Source of the DNA: Demequina maris
Lineage (GTDB): Bacteria; Actinomycetota; Actinomycetes; Actinomycetales; Demequinaceae
Length of the DNA stretch: 64,000 nucleotides
Direction of reading: 5' to 3'
Assembly: GCF_000971155.1 (NCBI RefSeq)
Contig: NZ_BBLX01000014.1
Location: 1 to 64,000 of the forward strand
The position numbers and the translations under genes are program-made. Shown here one piece after another: positions 60,668 to 64,000 of the stretch. The notes beneath the pieces are model-generated. The model saw nothing but the letters and a program-made list of their open reading frames with translations, did not search any database and had not been told where the DNA came from. Each line of letters begins with the position of its first letter. Position 1 is the first letter of the stretch.

Positions 60668-60943
60668 ATGACTGGATCAGAGGGTTTCGACTACCGGACC
60701 CGCACCAACGGCGAGGTCCACATCTTCCATCACGGGAAGCTCGCGCGGATGCTCAAGGACGAGCCCGCCCAGGACTTCCTCGCGTCCGTCAAGGAAGGCG
60801 ACGCGCAGGAGGTCATGGCGGCGGCGGTCGGCAACGACGGCCAGGGCGGGGGAGTGCGCGGGTCCGCGCAGGGCCCCGGCACGCACCTCCACGGCAATGG
60901 CACGGCTCACCCGCACGGGGAGTTCCGCCGCAAGTCCGGCTGA
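60668..60943 (+). CDS. Hypothetical Gly/His-rich small protein
   Basis: A 91-residue protein of no family known to me. The N-terminal half looks folded ([34 protein letters not shown]), with a likely strand-helix pattern. The C-terminal 40 residues are Gly-, His- and Asn-rich ([25 protein letters not shown]), with five His in that stretch that could bind metal (inference). It is divergent from acs. No clear ribosome site. Confidence 0.6.
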   Translation: MTGSEGFDYRTRTNGEVHIFHHGKLARMLKDEPAQDFLASVKEGDAQEVMAAAVGNDGQGGGVRGSAQGPGTHLHGNGTAHPHGEFRRKSG

Positions 60944-61068
60944 CCGCCCGTCTGCGAACGCCTCTCCACACACGAGCAGCGGGAGAGCGCGTCATGTGTG
61001 CATGTTGACGCGCACATCCGGGCCCTTGTGTGGACCAGTGACACACCTGTGTGGATGGGCGTCCGGGG

Positions 61069-62028
61069 CTAGTCGACGGTGAACTCGGCCGCGACCGAGA
61101 ACGCGACGGCGGGCGGCACGTCCGCGATGTACTCGACGGGAACCTCGCGCTCGAGCGCATCCGCGAGCACGTCCTCGGGCACGTCGCAGCTGCGGTTGAG
61201 CAGGTTGCCGTCGGCGTCCACGTGGTCGGTGCAGTGCGCCGCGACCTCGGGGTCGTCGACGAGCGCGGTGTAGCCCGCGTTGTACTGCAGCCCCGCCAGC
61301 CCCGTGATGCCCTCCTCGGACAGCACGCGCGCGATCGCGGCGGGCTCGCCCAGGATGATCGGCGACCACTGGTAGACGCGGTAGGTGCCCGCCGGCAGCT
61401 TCTCGTGCGCGGAGTAGAAGGCGGCCGCCTCGGCCTGCTTCGCGGCGATCTCGTCCTCGCTCGCCGTCGACCAGTCGAAGCCCTGCCAGATCTCGTTGAG
61501 CCCCGCGGACACGTCGCACAGCAGCGCGCCGGTGATCTCGAGGTTGTTCTGCGTCAGCGTGGTCTCGTCGGGCATCGCGACGAAGTACTCGGGCACGAAC
61601 TCGCCGCCCCAGTCCGGGGTGACCACCACATCGTCCCTGGTCACGATGATGCTGCCCTCGGAGGCCAGGAAGCCCAGCCCGGCTGTGGACGTCGTGTAGC
61701 CGGGCACCACGGTGACCGTGTCGACCCCCTGCACCTGGCGCAGCGACGCGTCGACCTTGGGCAGCACGCCGTTGGCCTCGCCGGACTCGGGCGTCCACGT
61801 CTCGCCGCACGAGGGCGGGTCGAACAGGTCGTCGCCGGCCGCCTCGACCTCGGACAGGCGGAAGGTCAGGGGGATCGTCTCGCCGCTCGTCTCGACGGTC
61901 GCGCCGGGCGTCGGCACGGGGGCCTCGGTGCTCTGCGACGCCTTCCAGGCCTTCACCCCGAACCATCCTGCGGCGGCGGAGGCGAGCGCGACGACGATCG
62001 CGGCGAGGGCGAGAAGGATCTTGCGCAA
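61069..62028 (-). CDS. Membrane-anchored extracellular protein of unknown function
   Basis: A 319-residue protein with an uncleaved N-terminal helix (ILLALAAIVVALASAAAGWFG) and an extracellular domain. That domain has four to five Cys that could form disulfides (in DPPSCGETW, ALLCDVSAG, AAHCTDHV and NRSCDVP) and many acidic residues. I do not recognise a family. TTG was chosen as the start because GAGGA lies 6 bases upstream; an earlier in-frame TTG at 62055 is an alternative. Converges with the small His-rich gene. Confidence 0.75.
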   Translation of the reverse strand: MRKILLALAAIVVALASAAAGWFGVKAWKASQSTEAPVPTPGATVETSGETIPLTFRLSEVEAAGDDLFDPPSCGETWTPESGEANGVLPKVDASLRQVQGVDTVTVVPGYTTSTAGLGFLASEGSIIVTRDDVVVTPDWGGEFVPEYFVAMPDETTLTQNNLEITGALLCDVSAGLNEIWQGFDWSTASEDEIAAKQAEAAAFYSAHEKLPAGTYRVYQWSPIILGEPAAIARVLSEEGITGLAGLQYNAGYTALVDDPEVAAHCTDHVDADGNLLNRSCDVPEDVLADALEREVPVEYIADVPPAVAFSVAAEFTVD

Positions 62029-62167
62029 GTGACGTCCTCGAGAAGGGGTGGCCAAAGCCCACCGGCGACGCGAGGGGGCTGTGGCGAGGATACGTCATCC
62101 GGGGGTCGTTCCCTACCCGGCTCGCCCGGCTACGGCGCCCGGAAAGTCCGATCTGCGGACGGGTGCG

Positions 62168-62323
62168 TCAGGACGATGCGGCGGTGGGCGAGGCGGTCGT
62201 GTCGGGGGTGCTCGCGGGCACCCCCGAGCCGTCCCCGCGGACGCTGTCCCACATCCACCCGACCCCGATGCCGAGCCCCAGTCCCAGCACCCCCACGAGT
62301 GCAGCAAGAAGTGCCTTGTTCAT
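62168..62323 (-). CDS. Small single-helix membrane or exported peptide (51 aa)
   Basis: A 51-residue open frame starting MNKALLAALVGVLGLGLGIG, a basic N-terminus with a strong hydrophobic helix. A short Gly/Ser/Thr/Pro-rich tail (GDGSGVPASTPDTTASPT) follows and ends in AASS. GAGGGG lies about 8 bases before ATG, which supports translation. It could be a small membrane protein or a secreted peptide. The stop codon is next to a GGACGATGCG word, which encodes the final Ala-Ser-Ser. Confidence 0.6.
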   Translation of the reverse strand: MNKALLAALVGVLGLGLGIGVGWMWDSVRGDGSGVPASTPDTTASPTAASS

Positions 62324-62398
62324 TGCGTGATCCCCTCAGACTCCGCGTGCCGCGCGAGGCGGCTCCGTCACCCTAGCGCGCCTTCGCGGCGGCGGGGC

Positions 62399-63205
62399 TC
62401 AGGCGTCGTCGGCGTCGTGGTCGCGTCGCGCGGCGACGGCGAGCAGCCAGACGGCCGCGACGGCGGCGAGCGCGACGGTCGCGACCACGGCGGGCCGCAC
62501 CGCCGAGGGCGAGCGCAGGCCCACCGGGCGGCGGAACGTCAGCACACCCCAGCCGTGGCGGCGTGCGGCGCGGCGCATCGCGCGGTCGGGGTTGACCGCG
62601 AAGCCGTGGCCCACCTCGTCGAGCATGGGGGTGTCGGTGATGGAGTCCGAGTACGCGTAGCAGATCCCCAGGTCGTAGCCCCGCTCCTCGGCGAGCTCGC
62701 GGATCGCCTCGGCCTTGGCCGGGCCGTACGCGTAGAACGAGATCTCGCCCGTGAAGCGGCCGTCCTCGACCTCCATGCGGGACGCGACCACGCCGTCCGC
62801 GCCCAGCAGGCGCGCGATGGGCTCGACCACCTGGAACGCGGACGCGCTGACGATCACGACGTCCCGGCCGTTGGCCTGGTGACGGCGGATGAGGTCGAGC
62901 GCCTCCTGGTAGACGATCGGGTCGATGTGCTCGTGCAGCGTCTCCGCCACGATCCCGTCGACGTGCGCGACGTCCCAGCCGGTGATGAGCTCGCTCAGCG
63001 CGTCGCGCAGGCGGGTGGTCTGCCGCTCGTCCGCGCCGCCGATCTCGAACAGGAACTGCGCGAACGCGGTCCGCAGCGCCTTGGTGCGCGTGATGAGGCC
63101 GCCCTCGTAGAACGAGCGCGAGAAGGCCATGGACGAGGACCTCGCGATGATGGTCTTGTCCAGGTCGAAGAAGGCCGCGCTGCGCCGCGGTCCGGGCTCC
63201 GTCAT
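62399..63205 (-). CDS. HAD-IB family phosphatase with C-terminal membrane helix
   Basis: A 268-residue phosphatase like phosphoserine phosphatase. Motif I is FFDLDKTII (nucleophile Asp, general acid Asp), motif II is VIVSAS, Lys is in GPAKAEAIRELA, and motif IV is YAYSDSITDTPMLD. A hydrophobic helix (about residues 235-258) near the C-terminus anchors it to the membrane. HAD-IB proteins of this type often sit beside tad pilus genes in actinobacteria, as here. A TAGGCT box (63212-63217 on the other strand) 6 bases before ATG suggests a leaderless mRNA. Confidence 0.92.
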   Translation of the reverse strand: MTEPGPRRSAAFFDLDKTIIARSSSMAFSRSFYEGGLITRTKALRTAFAQFLFEIGGADERQTTRLRDALSELITGWDVAHVDGIVAETLHEHIDPIVYQEALDLIRRHQANGRDVVIVSASAFQVVEPIARLLGADGVVASRMEVEDGRFTGEISFYAYGPAKAEAIRELAEERGYDLGICYAYSDSITDTPMLDEVGHGFAVNPDRAMRRAARRHGWGVLTFRRPVGLRSPSAVRPAVVATVALAAVAAVWLLAVAARRDHDADDA

Positions 63206-63350
63206 GGCGTCAGCCTAACCGCCGCCCCCGACACGTCCGGGCAGGCGACGACCGCCGGCCGATGTCCCCGTGCCAACCGCCCCTGCGGCCCCTCCACGAC
63301 GGACGATGCGGGGTGCCCGCGACGTGGTCCGCGCGGCACATCCTGGCGCG

Positions 63351-64000
63351 GTGACGGAGATCCCCGCGGGACCGCTCGCGCCCCTGCTCGCCCTGCCGGG
63401 CGTCACCGACGTCCTCGTGCAGGCGCCCGACGCCGCATGGGTCGACCGGGGGCGCGGGCTCGAGCGCATCGCCGTCGACTGCGGCGGCGTCGACGGGGTG
63501 CGCGCGCTCGCGGTCGCGCTCGCCGCCTCCGCCGGCCGGCGGCTGGACGATGCGGAGCCCACCGTCGACGCCCGGCTCGCCGACGGCACCCGCCTGCACG
63601 CGGTCCTGCCCCCGGTGGCGGACGGCTGCACGGCGATCTCGCTGCGCCGGATCCGCGCGGAGCCCTTCACGCCCGAGGACCTGATCGCGGGCGGGATGCT
63701 GACCCGCGAGGTCGCCGCGCTGCTCGCCGCGCTCGTCCGGGCGCGCGTGCCCGTCCTGGTGTCGGGGGGCACGGGTGCGGGCAAGACGACCCTGCTCGCG
63801 ACCCTCCTCGCGCTCGCGGACCCGGGCGAGCGCATCGTCCTGATCGAGGAGGCCGGCGAGCTCGCGCTCGGGCATCCTCACGTGGTGCGGCTCGTCGAGC
63901 GGCGCCCCAACGTCGAGGGCGCCGGCGGCGTGCCGCTCGCCCGGCTGGTGCGGGAGGCGCTGCGCATGAGGCCGGACCGCATCGTCCTGGGCGAATGCCG
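63351..64000 (+). CDS. TadA/CpaF-type secretion ATPase (partial, runs off the window)
   Basis: Open to the last base: 216 codons visible, with no stop. It is the traffic ATPase that drives Flp/Tad pilus assembly. The N-terminal region has LAPLLALPGVTDVLVQAPDAAWVDR. Walker A is SGGTGAGKTTL near residue 140, the Asp/Glu box is IVLIEEAGEL near residue 161, and the family segment REALRMRPDRIVLGE ends the visible part. GTG at 63351 was chosen; in-frame GTG at 63324 and ATG at 63306 are alternatives. It is divergent from the HAD phosphatase. No TadZ/Ssd gene lies between them. Confidence 0.92.
   Translation, partial: MTEIPAGPLAPLLALPGVTDVLVQAPDAAWVDRGRGLERIAVDCGGVDGVRALAVALAASAGRRLDDAEPTVDARLADGTRLHAVLPPVADGCTAISLRRIRAEPFTPEDLIAGGMLTREVAALLAALVRARVPVLVSGGTGAGKTTLLATLLALADPGERIVLIEEAGELALGHPHVVRLVERRPNVEGAGGVPLARLVREALRMRPDRIVLGEC

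Noticed and set aside
60993-61060. Repeated CACAC/GTGTG words between two convergent genes
   Set aside because: Short imperfect inverted pairs are present and may help termination, but they are too weak to call a defined element.
1804-63987. The GGACGATGCG word as a Chi or FtsK-orienting (KOPS) site
   Set aside because: Those signals are strongly biased to one strand of each replication arm. Here both orientations are about equal over 64 kb, so this explanation is unlikely, though not excluded.
1-64000. CRISPR array, insertion sequence or prophage
   Set aside because: I saw no regularly spaced repeats, transposase, integrase or phage structural genes on either strand.

Overview
The window is high-GC DNA (roughly 70-73% G+C by eye) with the gene content and promoter style of an actinobacterium, most likely a member of the Micrococcales. 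Supporting evidence: a DUF222/HNH gene, the mutT1-ppk pair, a DUF1540 protein, many LacI-controlled glycosidase/ABC-importer loci, a beta-type carbonic anhydrase, and many start codons only 6-7 bases after a TANNNT-type -10 box (leaderless mRNAs). I cannot name the genus. No insertion sequence, prophage or CRISPR array is visible.

Layout. 1-180: end of an rRNA operon (5S and terminator). 0.2-9.4 kb: housekeeping and stress genes (LacI regulator, SDR, carbonic anhydrase, FMN reductase-like protein, BCCT osmolyte carrier, GH3 beta-glucosidase). 9.6-17.9 kb: DUF222/HNH protein, siderophore-interacting reductase, DoxX, aldo/keto reductase, DHFR-like protein, transglutaminase-like exported protein, large LuxR-family (LAL) regulator with a DUF4242 protein. 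18.0-24.7 kb: alpha-galactoside locus (GH36, lipoprotein binding protein, two permeases, LacI). 24.8-32.6 kb: small enzymes, DNA polymerase IV, tRNA-Lys, VanZ, AzlCD, DUF1540, MsrB. 32.6-41.2 kb: second galactoside locus (divergent LacI, GH42 beta-galactosidase, two permeases, binding protein, second GH36). 41.5-44.8 kb: Nudix/phosphatase MutT1-like protein and polyphosphate kinase. 44.8-51.3 kb: two ABC exporter operons, the first with a GbsR/MarR-type regulator. 51.3-58.3 kb: PAP2 phosphatase and a peptide-type ABC importer. 58.5-64 kb: acetyl-CoA synthetase, small proteins, HAD-IB phosphatase and the start of a TadA-type pilus ATPase that runs off the window.

How it fits together. The two galactoside loci are self-contained uptake and hydrolysis units. 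Each imports oligosaccharide with a binding protein and two permeases but has no ATPase of its own, so a shared MsiK-like ATPase elsewhere is likely. The peptide-importer/acs/HAD/Tad order resembles the dpp-acs-Rv3661-tad neighbourhood of Mycobacterium tuberculosis as I recall it.

The most unusual signal is a short DNA word, GGACGATGCG (reverse CGCATCGTCC). I count about 38 copies by eye, in both orientations, enriched between genes and at gene ends. At least twice it forms the two arms of a terminator-like hairpin. This layout recalls DNA uptake sequences of Neisseria and Pasteurellaceae, but the function here is unknown. A second signal is an 18-bp palindrome (TTTCAS-N6-STGAAA) at the GbsR/MarR promoter that recurs twice in a distant convergent intergenic region.
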